NCBI GenBank assembly: GCA_933822405.4
Contig: CAKOGP040000102.1
Location: 1 to 64,000 of the forward strand
Reading direction: 5' to 3'
Source: Cylindrotheca closterium
Lineage: Eukaryota; Bacillariophyta; Bacillariophyceae; Bacillariales; Bacillariaceae
Length of the DNA: 64,000 nucleotides
Below are positions 21,379 through 32,984 of this stretch, in pieces (the stretch's first letter is position 1; each line of letters opens with the position of its first letter). The translations under genes were made by a program, and so were the position numbers. A model generated the notes under the pieces. It saw nothing but the letters and a program-made list of their open reading frames with translations. It was not told where the DNA came from and did no database searches.

Positions 21379-21590
21379 CTCTGTTGAGATATGACGAAAT
21401 ATGAGTTTTTACGTTCAGAGAAAAACGATTCAAGTACCATGTTTTGACACGCACAATTGGATTTTAATTGTGATGTCAGCAATTTGACGCGAGTCTGCTG
21501 GACAATCTATATCCACATGACCCAATACAAGTGGACTATTGATGTTGTGTATGATGCAGTAGGGAATAATACAAGATGTCCCAAAGTACT
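21379..21590. repeat. Dispersed repeat R2, copy 2
   Basis: Starts TCTCTGTTGAGATATGACGA. It corresponds to 12172-12365 and shares the phrase AATTTGACGCGAGTCTGC. It lies just after the copia remnant and just before an R1 copy. Confidence 0.65.
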
Positions 21591-21699
21591 GTATTCGACA
21601 CAGAATCCTCATAGAAATCGGATTGAGTTCTGTAAACAAGGGATTTCCCAAAGGAAATTTGTTGAACTCACTTTTGTGATTGAATCATCAATTCACTGA

Positions 21700-22720
21700 C
21701 TATATATTTGGACCAACTTTGAACTTGGTGCCATTGTGTCAGGGTACTGACTCAGCAACTAAGGAGGATTGCTTGTGACACATTCTTGTACCTGGATTCA
21801 TCCCCAAAGCAGTGTGAGTACTATTCAATCACTTTAAATAGAAAATGTCCACTCCAAAGCCACTTATCTGTTCATACACAAACAATTCCTTTTAGGAAAT
21901 TGGGCCCACACCACTACCAAGTGGCTCTTTACCATGATTTCTGGCCCCATTTTGCCGTCATGATTCTTGACCTAGGCCAAACCATTGCCTGGGTCAAAGA
22001 ACGTTAAACAATAAGCATCCAAGGGAGGCTCTGGTGTATTGTTGAACAGATGGCTGTCGCCAGGGCGGTGGGGAAAAGACAGCACCAAAATCTGGAATTA
22101 CAATATCTCAGCAAGTATTCCAAACCAAAAAACAACCAAATGGATCCCCAAATAAGTATGATCACTGTGGAGCTTTTGAGCACATGTTGCGAGCCCTCTT
22201 GACTTTCTGTGATCAGGTCCTGCAATAGGCGGACAAAACAGGGTAGATTGTAGTTTAGTTGAGTTGAAAGGAAGTGTGAACAGCTGTTCCAGCCATAGCT
22301 AGTCTATCTATCAAATATGCTTGCCACAACATCCCCTTCAGCTTTTACTTCTCTGGGTGCCCACATTGGCTTGTCCAAAAGATTTATGTTTGGCAAACCA
22401 TCAATTTTGGTAATTCAGATCCCAAAAATGGATATTGTGCAGCTTGTGTCTTGATGGTGATGGTAATATATATGAGTCGCCTTCAGCAAATACACCTTCT
22501 TGACACCTATCCGTCCAGTCCAAGCAACCAGCAGAACCAATCATGGTGGAGTATTGTGCGATTGCAGCCCAGCAAAAAATATTCAACATCAGCCATTGCC
22601 TCAACTCCCAGCGTAATATAGTATATCAACTATGCTTGTGTAGTCCAGGTTGTGCCATTTCAGGGCAAATGCATTCACATCGCTTCATACAAACACAATA
22701 CATAAGGTCATGCTACAGAT
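21700..22720 (-). repeat. Dispersed repeat R1, larger partial inverted copy
   Basis: Reverse complement of roughly 48580-49740. It contains the TCCAAGGGAGGCTCTGGTGT stretch, the TATGCTTGCCACAACAT stretch, and the complement of the ACCATGATTGGTTCTGTTGG stretch at about 22505-22545. Identity is about 75-85%, with indels. No coding capacity is evident. Confidence 0.65.
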
Positions 22721-23427
22721 AATGTCTGGGGTCAAAGGGAGTTTCTTGAGGTGGGTGTGACAAGTTCGTAGGCCTCAAGGCTCACCATTGTGATTGAAGA
22801 ATCCTTCAATTATCCCTGGTCGTTCATGTTGTTTTGAGCCTCGTCTGCAGTAGCTTGTTTCACTTTCTTGAAAACCATCACACCACTTCTCTGACCTTGC
22901 ATGATTGCAAATGAAAACCAATTGATTTTGGTAGTATATGTATTTTAGTTATGTATATGTGTTGTAGGCAACATAGTTAACTTCCCTGTTGATGGAATTG
23001 GAACAATTGTGAATCCTATGGTTCAACTGGAAGGAGCAGCAGTAGCAGCAGAGGGAGAGCGAGTAGCCATAATGAGATCAAAACTATAACAAAAGTAACG
23101 TCTACAGTTTATCTACCGGTTAAATTGAAAAAAAATGAAGTATGAAATTTGTCTCTCACTCTTGTCGACCGTGGGGTTCTGGTCGTCTGTCATGCACTGC
23201 TTCTTAATGACGACTAATTCGAACCAATGTCATCCCAACCAATATTCGAACAGCTATGCTATTGTACTGAATATACCTGTACCTGCATGTTTCATCTTTC
23301 ATCGTGATACTCGGTTACTTACAAAGTTGAGAGAAGGCACAGTCTAGCTGCAAGACACTCCATTGATGGATCATCATTTCACTGAATCGAAGATTGATTC
23401 ATTGATATAAAGCCACGTTCGAGTGAC
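22721..23427 (+). other. Intergenic, then 5' flank of HA copy 2
   Basis: No supported gene. From about 23110 the sequence is the 5' flank shared with 12570-12785 and 7535-7680, and from 23268 it is nearly identical to 7670-7830. Confidence 0.5.
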
Positions 23428-25685
23428 ATGATAATGATGATGATGAACGCATCATCATCATCATCATCACTTTCCTTTAACAGCAAGAACAAGCATAAGA
23501 ACCTGATACTTTCAATTATGGCATCAGCGCTTCCTCTTTTGCTTCAGCTTGGCCTGACTGCAGCATTTCAACCTGGTTCAGTCGATACTATCTTGTCCGA
23601 CGATCGGCAACAGACATCACATTACAGTAGTCCAACGAGGATGATGATACCACAACGAGGATCACATAATCACCGACTTTCGATATACCAACGGTCAGCT
23701 ACTGCTTCTGATGAAACAGAAGATTCATTGATAGACGAAGAAAAACAGGTTTCCTCACAATATGACTGGGATGAACAATTTGAGATACTCCAATCGTTCA
23801 AGGAGGAATACGGGCACTGTAACTTTCCCCAGAACAATGCACCAGCAGTGGAGCTCGAAAATCAATATCCAACTCTGGCAAAGTTTTGTCCGGACCAGCG
23901 CGGCGAATCCAAGAAAAAGTTGTCCAGTCCTCAACGTCGTCGACTAGAGGAGCTTGGATTTGAATTTAATCGCAGATATGCTCGATGGTATGACACGTAC
24001 CATCAACTCATTCAGTATCGCAATGACAATGGACATTTGCGAGTGACGAACAAGGAAAACAGAAAACTATATAGATGGATCAGAACGCAGTGCAGTAGAC
24101 GGAAAGGGACCAAAGGGTATTCAAAAATTTCCGATGCTCAAATTGAGCTGTTGGAAAACATCGGTTTCGAGTGTGAGCCGAAGTCGGAACGTGATGAGTC
24201 ATGGATGAAGACATACAAAGAGCTTGTTGACTTTCGTAACAAACATGGGCATTTATTGGTCGAGCCGGATGGGAAGCTAGCTTTATGGATGAACATGCAA
24301 CGGTGGCGATGTGCCGGAAATTCCTACAGGTATTCTCCTCTCTCCGACGAGCAAATTGGATTATTGAATGAAATTGAATTCCCATGGCAACCAGAGCGGC
24401 ATGACTTGAAATGGCACGCCAAATACAAGGAGCTTGAAGAGTTCCAAAAGGAGTATGGGCACTGTCGGCCGAGTACATTGCAAGATCGCGCCCTCTCTAC
24501 GAATGGTCAAGTACACAACGCAAGAAACGTCATAAGGGCTCTCTTTCCATCCAGCAAATCCAAATGCTGGACAAGATTAACTTCTCTTGGGAAAGCAAAC
24601 GTGGCAATTGGGCAAATATGCTCGCTGAACTCATTAGCTACTACAATCAGCACGGTCACCTTCAGGTCAGCGAAGATGAATATCCAGAGCTCTACGAATG
24701 GATGAGATTGCAACGGAAACGTTATCACGGGATCATCGAGAAACAGCCAATGCCAGACAAACAAATCGACGAAATGGAAGCGGTCAACTTTTGCTGGTCA
24801 CTAGATTGGAAGGAATGGGTGTGGTATGAAAAGTATACGGAAGCAGCCGAGTTCTATAAGGAACACGGTCATGTTCGGGTCCAAGAGAAGGAAAATCCCA
24901 GTCTCTACAATTGGATTGCAACACAAGGAAAGAGGTACGAGGGAACGAAGGGTCAAAAACCACTATCGGACGAGGAATTGGAACTATTGGAGCAGATTGC
25001 CTTTGCTTTCTTTGATAACCAGCCTCGCATGGCTTGGAATGCAATGTATGTCAAACTAGACAGTTATCGAGAGGAAAATGATGGGCAGTTTCCTACTCAC
25101 CAAGATGACCCGGAACTGAACCGTTGGATGAGGCAACAGCGCAAGAGACTTAGAAGTGAGTATGGATATGTTGCACTGTTGAACGAGCAAAAGTCGATGT
25201 TGGAGAGTATCGATTTTCCTATGTTGCCAATCGGGAAACACAGGCGCCTGTGGTATGAAAAGTACGATGAGCTAGTTGAGTTTCGGGAGCAACATGGGCA
25301 CTTTCTGGTTGATCGAACCGGAAACCCTGGTCTTTATAAATGGATTGCCAAGCAGCGCACGATATACACAGGGAGGACTCTTCCGACCAACAGGCCACTA
25401 TTCAAATCAGAGCGGTATCTCTTGGATCGAATTGGCTTACCATGGACATCGGATCGTTACGAAGTGGAGTGGCAAATGATGTACAAGGAGCTTGTTCAAT
25501 TTCAACAGGAACATGGGCATACACAAGTTACAATTGTGGACTACCCAGCCCTCTGCGCGTGGATGTCGTTCCAAAGAGAAAGGTATAAAAAACTAGACCT
25601 TTCTAGCATGCCACAACACCAAATTGAGCAATTGAACAAGATTGGTTTTCGCTGGAGGGCAATAGACGAGGTCGACATTGAGTGA
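23428..25685 (+). pseudogene. HA-repeat protein, second copy, broken by a 2 bp insertion
   Basis: About 95% identical to the gene at 7831-10086 over its whole length, including the signal-peptide region and all nine HA repeats. An extra GC near 24487-24490 (GATCGCGCCCTC against GATCGCCCTC at 8887) shifts the frame in the fourth repeat. The first frame therefore ends at 24705, while the correct continuation is open in the other phase to 25685. It is the only lesion seen; everything after it stays open, so the break is recent, or the locus makes a truncated product of about 425 residues with three intact repeats. Confidence 0.85.
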
Positions 25686-26179
25686 GTTAAGGAGTATCAT
25701 GATTCCCCATGTTTGTTCCAACAAATGGATGATAGAACGGATGATGCCTTGGATCATGCCAATCACTTATTGGACGCAGATGGTATCATTCGCCGAAGTC
25801 TGCAAAGAACAGAATCTTCCTTGATCCTCCTGGTGCTGACAGATGGTTCCGAGTCAGATGTGGTGGAAAGTGAGATTGATGGCATTGGAACCCCGTGGTG
25901 AAAGAAACTGCAGCAGCAACAGAAATATCAACGATAGTGTTAGTTTAAACGATGGTCTATGTATACCTATCCCAGAAATTCAACATCTCGCCCACTCCTA
26001 CCGGTATATCAGCGCAATAAATTGAAAATTTTGTCTTTCACGACGACTAGCTCGAATGAACATGTCATCCCATTTCACTCTTTTCTAATATCGAACCTAT
26101 ATCGCGATGATCCACAATAACTATATTAGAATATACCGATATAGATCGGCAACAACACACAGAATACAGTTTAAGCCTC
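25686..26179. other. 3' flank of HA copy 2 / spacer to the GNAT-MYND gene
   Basis: 494 bp without a gene. 25752-26070 matches 10259-10590. A TACCGGTAT element lies near 26000. Confidence 0.5.
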
Positions 26180-27874
26180 ATGAACGACAACAAGTCTTCT
26201 GACTTTTTGGTGACCGCCTACGAATTTCTATTGGGGCCTGCCCATAATAGTAATAATAATAATAGTGATTGGGAACAAGATGAGAACGCATGGTCCGGTT
26301 ACGATTGGAACTTTAGTGAGTGTGGAACCACCAATCCTACGCCACGAGAACACTGCGCAACTCTATTTGTGAAATACCGAACAAGTGGTGATGTTGATGC
26401 TGAGAAGTCAAAGAATGCTAATTATAAGAATCCCAATGATGATGCTCCTGTGACATCTGCTATTTTTGGTCCAATACTAAACGAGGACGATGATGACAAT
26501 GACCTCATTCGAATATACAATTCCTCGTCCAATTTGAACAATAGTGACGATGCTGTTGCTGCTGCTGAGAAAGGCATAGACGACAGCAATCCTACTCACA
26601 ATGATTCCAGCAATAAGCCGTCACAGTTCCTGAGAGGAGTCGCCTATCCCCAAGAAGATTTGAGGAATGTTTCCAATGTCAATGACGTCAGTACTACTCC
26701 TGCTGGTCCAGAAGAAGAAGAAGAAGAAGAGGACCTTATTACCATACCTTCTTGGACCATGGGCGTCTTTCACGTGGCTACCAAACAAGACTACGAGTTT
26801 GCTTGTCAGCTAGAAAAGGAAGATCCATTCCATCGAGTGGTACTGAAACACGAGCAGACGAGCCATTCGATATCTCCGAACCTGTTGTACACTGCGGATC
26901 ACGATACTGATGATGACGACTCATCTCAAGCCACCATTATGGTTTGTGTTACCACTGGCATGGCACCAACTGCTGTCTCGCCCGATGACCATCCCGATCG
27001 ATTTCTGCATCAACGTGTATCGACACGAATCGAATTGAAAACTCGAATGCCATTGTCCGACCACAATGATAATGATACCACCGCCATTACTATTGCCAAG
27101 TGTCACTTGTCCTATCGAGACGACCAATGGGATCCGTGGATTGGCCCCTGCATCGAGGCCATGTCCGTCAATCCTCAATATCGTGGACATGGTTGGCTGT
27201 GGGTCTTGTGGTATCAAGCGGTCTTTCCGTTTTTGCAGCAACACTATACCGTTGTTGAGGACAACGACGCCAGTGTTGACAAGGATAATGACAAGAACAT
27301 CAAATCAACATCCATTCAAGTCCGCGTCATTCATTTATTGGGTTCCGAGTTGGACCATTATTATCATTCCTCATCAACAGCAGCAGCATTATCAGCGTCA
27401 AACAACGACCAAGACAACAAGAAAGTAATAGTCTGGGACCAGGACTTTTACTTTGGCCAAATCGGTTTTTCCATTCTTCCCCGTGGAGAGCGTACGGGAG
27501 TGATGAATTACCTGCGACCCCATGACGATCAAGGAATTGGATATCTTTCACTCAAGAAGGAAGAGACCAAAGGCGGCACGACTTTATCATCCTCATGCTC
27601 AATATCATCATCACCACATCATCAGTATCATCATTATGAAGCAGTAGCAGGTGCGCGCAATTGTCAAACCTGTGGCAAGATTACCAAGGAATGCTTTGCC
27701 TGTGGCAAAAAGTGTGGAGGACGAGTGTACTATTGCAGTACTGCTTGTCAAGAAACCGATGCCCCTTTTCATGCACGTTGGTGTGGACTGACACGGAATC
27801 AACTGCATGAGGTATTGGTCCAAGAAGGGAGGCGGGTTCAAGATTCCAAGGGAGAATGGAGGACCGTATTGTAA
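26180..27874 (+). CDS. GNAT-like acetyltransferase with a C-terminal MYND zinc finger
   Basis: 564 codons, single exon, start ATGAACGACAAC at 26180. The N-terminal ~170 residues are acidic and Asn/Asp-rich, with a Glu run at about 177-183. Around residues 328-345, AMSVNPQYRGHGWLWVLWYQ matches the acetyl-CoA-binding motif of GNAT enzymes (V.P.YRG.G....L), and later FGQIGFSILPRG resembles their final strand. Residues ~493-535 form a MYND finger: CQTC, CFAC, then YYCSTAC, H and C in the usual spacing. MYND domains bind proline-rich peptides in partner proteins, so a recruited N-acetyltransferase acting on a protein is a fair inference; the substrate is unknown. A degenerate copy of its first ~60 codons lies at 11255-11470. 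Confidence 0.75.
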   Translation: MNDNKSSDFLVTAYEFLLGPAHNSNNNNSDWEQDENAWSGYDWNFSECGTTNPTPREHCATLFVKYRTSGDVDAEKSKNANYKNPNDDAPVTSAIFGPILNEDDDDNDLIRIYNSSSNLNNSDDAVAAAEKGIDDSNPTHNDSSNKPSQFLRGVAYPQEDLRNVSNVNDVSTTPAGPEEEEEEEDLITIPSWTMGVFHVATKQDYEFACQLEKEDPFHRVVLKHEQTSHSISPNLLYTADHDTDDDDSSQATIMVCVTTGMAPTAVSPDDHPDRFLHQRVSTRIELKTRMPLSDHNDNDTTAITIAKCHLSYRDDQWDPWIGPCIEAMSVNPQYRGHGWLWVLWYQAVFPFLQQHYTVVEDNDASVDKDNDKNIKSTSIQVRVIHLLGSELDHYYHSSSTAAALSASNNDQDNKKVIVWDQDFYFGQIGFSILPRGERTGVMNYLRPHDDQGIGYLSLKKEETKGGTTLSSSCSISSSPHHQYHHYEAVAGARNCQTCGKITKECFACGKKCGGRVYYCSTACQETDAPFHARWCGLTRNQLHEVLVQEGRRVQDSKGEWRTVL

Positions 27875-28151
27875 TCATACTTACCGGAGGGTTATATTGC
27901 TGCCTTTTCTATGTCTTCGTCATTCTTCTTCTTGACATACAAATCTATCATGATTGCAAATCTGACTGTGATCAGAACATAACGTACAGCAGTATCACAA
28001 CGTAACAAACCCAATAACAAGACAGGAAGGTAGTATAGTATAGTATGGTATATATCAGTTTCTATTATTATTTTGTATTGTGGTAATGTGGTAATGGTAC
28101 AATTGATTGATTCGTACAACGCGTAACAAGTGCAAGTGTTGCACTCCAAAC

Positions 28152-28745
28152 TTAATTCTTGTCAAAGTAGGCACCAAAAAAGTCTTCGGCTCCAGTGAGG
28201 ACCGCTTGACGTCGGGAGCAAGCCGTACATTCGCGTGCGACTTGGGCCACCTCTTCGATTGTGAGGGAGGGTTGTTGGGCAATCAGTAGGGTGCATTTCA
28301 TGGCGAGTGCCTTGTGCTTGACGCGGTCCAACTGATAGCGTTCGTAACCTCGTGAGTCTTCGAGTGGCAAACCATGAAGCACGTGATTCCGAGCTTCCAT
28401 TTGATTCAATTTGATGTCCGTTCGTTTGTACCACAATTGGAGGGCTTCTTCTTGGGTAATCTTGTCTAGTGGAGACGAAACATCCAGCACTTCATTCTCT
28501 TCTGGAGAGAAACGGACTTTGGAAGCAGTGCGAGCACGCTTTCGTGGTGGAGCAATAAGCTCAAAGGTGGGTTCCAGTTGTTCGAAGCAGTCCAATCGTT
28601 GGGTGGGTGCGACTTTTGCTTCTTCTCGCGTGGTACAAGCGATTGTGTCTTCTTCGATGCAAGTACAGCTGTTGCTGCTGCTGCTGCTGTTAGGGTGTGG
28701 GCGTTTCAAAGCATTCTTGACGGTAAACGTTTGTGGATGGCACAT
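28152..28745 (-). CDS. Small diatom-type conserved hypothetical protein
   Basis: 197 residues, single exon, convergent with the GNAT-MYND gene (277 bp apart). The N-terminus is Ser/Cys-rich; a basic PPRKRARTASKVRFSPEENE stretch (about residue 88) is followed by a helical region beginning ITQEEALQLWYKRTDIK and ending in YQLDRVKHKALAMKCTLLIA. Proteins with a KVRF.......V....D....E...LWY...D......E......GL...R..RR......V...Q core are abundant in diatom genomes and have no known role. The basic patch could be a nuclear signal. No catalytic motif is visible. Confidence 0.7.
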   Translation of the reverse strand: MCHPQTFTVKNALKRPHPNSSSSSNSCTCIEEDTIACTTREEAKVAPTQRLDCFEQLEPTFELIAPPRKRARTASKVRFSPEENEVLDVSSPLDKITQEEALQLWYKRTDIKLNQMEARNHVLHGLPLEDSRGYERYQLDRVKHKALAMKCTLLIAQQPSLTIEEVAQVARECTACSRRQAVLTGAEDFFGAYFDKN

Positions 28746-30723
28746 TAGAGTATTTGTTGATTACCGTATAGTATTGTTTCTTTTTGTTTGTGAGTCGAAA
28801 TTGATTGGGATAGTTTTGTGACACCCGCCCATGCAAATTCACGAGCACAATAAAAAACGCTCGTCCATAATGAGCCCAGAGCAGCTCATAGTTGAAGTCT
28901 ATTCTTTGAGCAGAACCCTTTTTGACATTGAAGTTGAGTGTCGAATATGTATTTAGAAGCGCTTTCGAAAATGTTTAACGAAAGGGTGAAGTAAATTTTT
29001 GCGGAAGTCACCTCAAGGTTGAACGAATGTTGCTCCTGGTTTAACCAGAAAGGGATAGTTAAAAAAGCATCGCGCCGGCTAATTCAACGGAGTTCCATGG
29101 CATTCGTTTCGATACGAAGCCGATCAAAGATCATTTAACGTCATGAGAAACACAACAATCCATTCAAACTTCAAAATACGACCATTCGTTGAACATTCTG
29201 CCAGATATATGACCTCTCCCTCCAACACATTTGGCCCGATTTAATTGACTTTGGTGATGATTAGTCGCGAGAGGAGGTGTGGAACCGCCAATAGGACGAG
29301 AAGACGAGATACGACGTGTCTGACCGAGACGATAACCTTTGAATTGAAATGTACGGGAGGACGCGAGCTACCCCGGTTCAAAAGTTTTCTGTCAATCTTA
29401 CAGGACCAGATTGATTGTCTGTTCACACACCGTTGCGGCACGAACCTTCAACCTGCTTGGTTCAACCAAGACTCTTGTCTTTTTGCTCCGGAATAAAATA
29501 ATCCGGTGAGTCGGTCTGTAATACTTACCGTGCTCTCCTTTCAGAGTTCAGTGTAGTCAAGGTTGCTACCGGTACCGTATCGTACCACCAGTACGGGTAC
29601 CAGGTACAGTAGGTTTGTCCGGGCAATTTTAAAAATAGGTAGAAAAAACGCTCCTTCGGTTTCTACCGGCGCTATAGTTGAGGGTACTCAAAAGATGGTA
29701 ACGCAAGAATCATCATGATCATTGTGGATACGTGTACCGGAGACAATTGTGAGATGACAAGGAGCCCGGACAATCCTCCTGAGTTGGTCTAGGAGGAGCG
29801 CTGCTGTTTCGAATAGTACTGTAGCTTCTTAGTACCTGGTAGTAGGAGGTAGTTGTAGTAGTAAAAAGTGGAAACCCATGACGAGATACGCGCTCCACTT
29901 TATATGTAAAATATTAGATATTTAGGGTTCTCGCCGGAAGAGTGGTTGGAGATCCCACAACAGCAAGAATGCGACATCTTCGTCTCCACCAACCTATCTA
30001 CTACTGTAGAGGAGCGCATAGAGGCAATGTTGGTGGATAGACGAGGAGAGATCACGCAGGAAGATTGGAGGTACAAAAACATTGGGAGTTTGTGGTAGGA
30101 TGAAGAATAGTATTTTCATTGCTGTCAATGCAATAAAGTTGGCGTAGGTCCAGGAGGAGTGGTGGCGGACGAACGAAAAAAGTTCATGCCGGAAGATTGG
30201 AGATATGCCACTGTTCGACGTGGGTGATTGTCAGATGATAATGGCACTATGGAGGCAGCATTGATTTGATTGCTACGTGCTGGTTGGGCCCGCCCGCCCT
30301 CCTCCTTAGTGCTACTAGTAGTAGTTGGTCACCAAAAGCACTGTGCCAATCCTAGTAATTTTCTACTAGCTTTTCGTATACTATATTTGATACAGGTTTG
30401 ATGGTACCATACGCTTTTCATTTTACCCTGGAAAAGGCTACATCATGCATCATGCGATGGAGACGCAAGCTCTCTTCTGGCGGGCAACTTGAAACCAGGT
30501 ATTCATATTTTAGGGGATTGGTCAATAAATATGCGGGGTATACTTCGGGGGTGTCGTTTTGGCGAAGGAAGGACTGTCAAAAGTTTCGCGCGATGGTCGA
30601 TCGTGCAAAATTGATGACCCATCAAACGCCCGTACAATCAACGTCATCGGATTCAGGCTCAGAAACTCATTCCATCAGAAAATCTTTCATTCCTTTGCCA
30701 TTGGAAGAATAGACATCGGAATC
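28746..30723. other. Long intergenic region with coding-like scraps
   Basis: About 2 kb without a complete gene. At 29927-30097 the plus strand reads GFSPEEWLEIPQQQECDIF and, in the same frame, EERIEAMLVDRRGEITQEDW followed by RYKNIGSLW and a stop. About 60 bp later, at 30160-30227, a similar end reads ERKKFMPEDWRYATVRRG and stop. The shared EDWRY suggests a duplicated last-exon remnant of an unknown gene. TACCGGTA-like motifs occur at about 29567. Confidence 0.4.
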
Positions 30724-32333
30724 ATGAAGTCTGTATCATCTCTTCTACTGTGTCTGCTATTGGCAACAACACAACACCAAGTCAAGGCCCACCCTGGAGC
30801 TGTTGCGGAAGGCAGAGCCACCTGTGGCGTCGAATATTCCACTCCTGACTCGGCCTATGTCATTCCAGACATTGCCGAAGCTTGGTACATTCGTCGGGTT
30901 TCCACTTGTGAGTCGCCAGTCTTTTGGACCAAGTTTGAAGTCACCGCATCTGGAACCACAGCTACGGCTCAAGCAGAAGCTGCTCAGCAACTTTACATTG
31001 CGGCGATTTCCCCTGAAATTGATCGGTTTCGAGATCAATTGAAGTTTCACGGCGTCTTGTATGGCCCAGGAGTTGGCGCTGACGCGACCAATGGATTGTC
31101 GGCAATCCCAAGCACGCTGCCACCGGGTATCACCGTTCGCGACGATTTGGGTGGGGCTGCTTATTTGGCACCACCTGAGAGTTTGGCAACTTGTTCTTTT
31201 GTGGATACCAATCCCGTCATGAAGTCATTTTCGGATGTGATTGGAGGAAGGTGCATGGAACAATATACCTTTGATATCAACTATGATGATTCACTTGTGC
31301 AGGGTACGTCTCAGATTATATCAACAAGGCCTTTGATCATACCGCTTTGGTTCCTAACTTCTCATTGTTTTTGCCACCTCGCCCTTTCCAACTCGAATGG
31401 ATCTTTTCGTCAGGTGCCACCGTATTCAACTGGTGGTTGTACAGTTTCGAACATCGTACAGTGGAACCTGGAACCTACTATTTGCAAACTTGGTTGACTC
31501 CTGCAGACGATGTGACTCAAGTCTCTCCAGGAAAGTACGAGCTGACCCTTGGACCATGGATCTGGTATCGTTACGCTTCCCAAGAGACCTTGTCCCAGGC
31601 ACAAAGTCAGGGAACCAGTTGCTCGTGCGCTTATAACGAATTGGATTACCGCGAGCGTGTCTTGGGCCGATTGGGTGGAGTTGATGCCGCCTTGTTCCAG
31701 TCGCAATTGCCAGGTGGTAGCTGTGCTGCTGCTTCCAATCCAGAACCAAGTATGTGCTACACCATTGAAAAGGAACCCTACCGATCTGAAGACTCGGCCA
31801 TTGAATGGAGTGGAATGTTTTCACTTCAAGCAAATACTACTTATGAATGGAGTTATTTTGCGTATTTTCAAGGAGCTGCCGACGGCATTTATGATTACCC
31901 GGATCCAGGCATGTTTATCTACGTCGTCGAATCGGCAGACATTGAATCTGTGGCAGCTCAAGCAGATTCGTCTTTGAAGGCAGCTGTGGACCTAGAGCCA
32001 ACTGTCACTCGAGCCGCAGGAGACATTGTCTCCATTGGTGACGAGATTCAGTACATTTTGTTCACCAATACTTCGATTGCAAGCAATACGACTGTTCTCT
32101 TTCAACCCACTGCAGATGTTTCGATTGCTGTCTTTACCCAACATGTTCCATCTGAATTCATGGCACACGTTCTCAGAAATCAAGCCACTGGAGAATATGT
32201 CTTTCCTACTAGTATGACACTGTATTCCGACGAAGGCGGCGATACTGGTGCGAATAACAGTGCGGGGATGGTGACGGCTGGAGTATCTGTGGCGTCGGCA
32301 TTGTTGGGAGTCGCTGCAGCAATGGCATTTTAA
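30724..32333 (+). CDS. Secreted, probably membrane-anchored protein of unknown function (one intron)
   Basis: Two exons: 30724-31303 and 31414-32333, with a 110 bp intron G|GTACGT...TCAG|GT. Splicing joins DSLVQ-G-ATVFNWW in phase and gives 499 residues. Start ATGAAGTCTG at 30724 gives a signal peptide (MKSVSSLLLCLLLATT...VKA). The body has many Cys and aromatic residues and no family I recognise. The C-terminus is Ser/Gly-rich, then 20 small hydrophobic residues (VSVASALLGVAAAMAF) with no charged tail, which suggests a GPI signal or a single membrane anchor. An in-frame upstream extension to 30559 is less likely because it would bury the signal peptide. Possible role at the cell surface, by topology only. 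Confidence 0.72.
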
Positions 32334-32984
32334 AACTCTCCAGGAGTTTATGTCGGTGGCAAGTGTATGAGCCACTATTAGTCCTTCTTTTATATAATTT
32401 ATGTTTTTAGAATACTGCATATATACCGGCCGGTATGGTGTGTTGTCCCTGCACCTCGTACCGGTACTGTAACTCAACTGACTAATAACTCAACTAAAAC
32501 ACCAAAACTGCACGGGCTTAATAATTGAGACGGTATGGTACCGGTAGGATGATGACCCTGAGCTTACCAAATCCGGGATTGATATATACATTGATAGTCT
32601 CGTGGTCAATTGAAATATATATATTATATGTATCCTCGAACGGAAGTAAATTCGAAGGCTGTGCTTCAAGCCCAATGTTTATATCTGCTCGGCTGCCAGA
32701 TAAAACAAAATGCAAGCCCAAAATTTATCATTTAATGGACGCGACAACAAAAACCGTATTTCTCCCGAATGACTTGATTACCTTTATGCTGGAGCGAAAA
32801 GGAGAACAGAGTAATTCTCCCTAATGCCCTTCTTCTCAACAATCTGGCATGTTCTTATTTATTGCCCCGCAATACTCTTGACCATTATTTTGCACAGAAG
32901 TTCATTTGTCAAGGAGTGTTTTGACATTGTGCCACAAGAAGACACAACCATCAGTAGTTCCAAGCCAAAAAAATAAAAGCAACA
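32334..32984. other. Intergenic
   Basis: 650 bp with no supported gene. Contains TACCGGCCGGTA-like and TACCGGTA palindromes at about 32425-32435, 32458-32468 and 32537-32547. Confidence 0.5.

Noticed and set aside
23428..25685. Two separate HA genes at the second copy
   Set aside because: The two frames align to one continuous gene at 7831-10086 and differ in phase by a 2 bp insertion, so one broken gene is the better reading.
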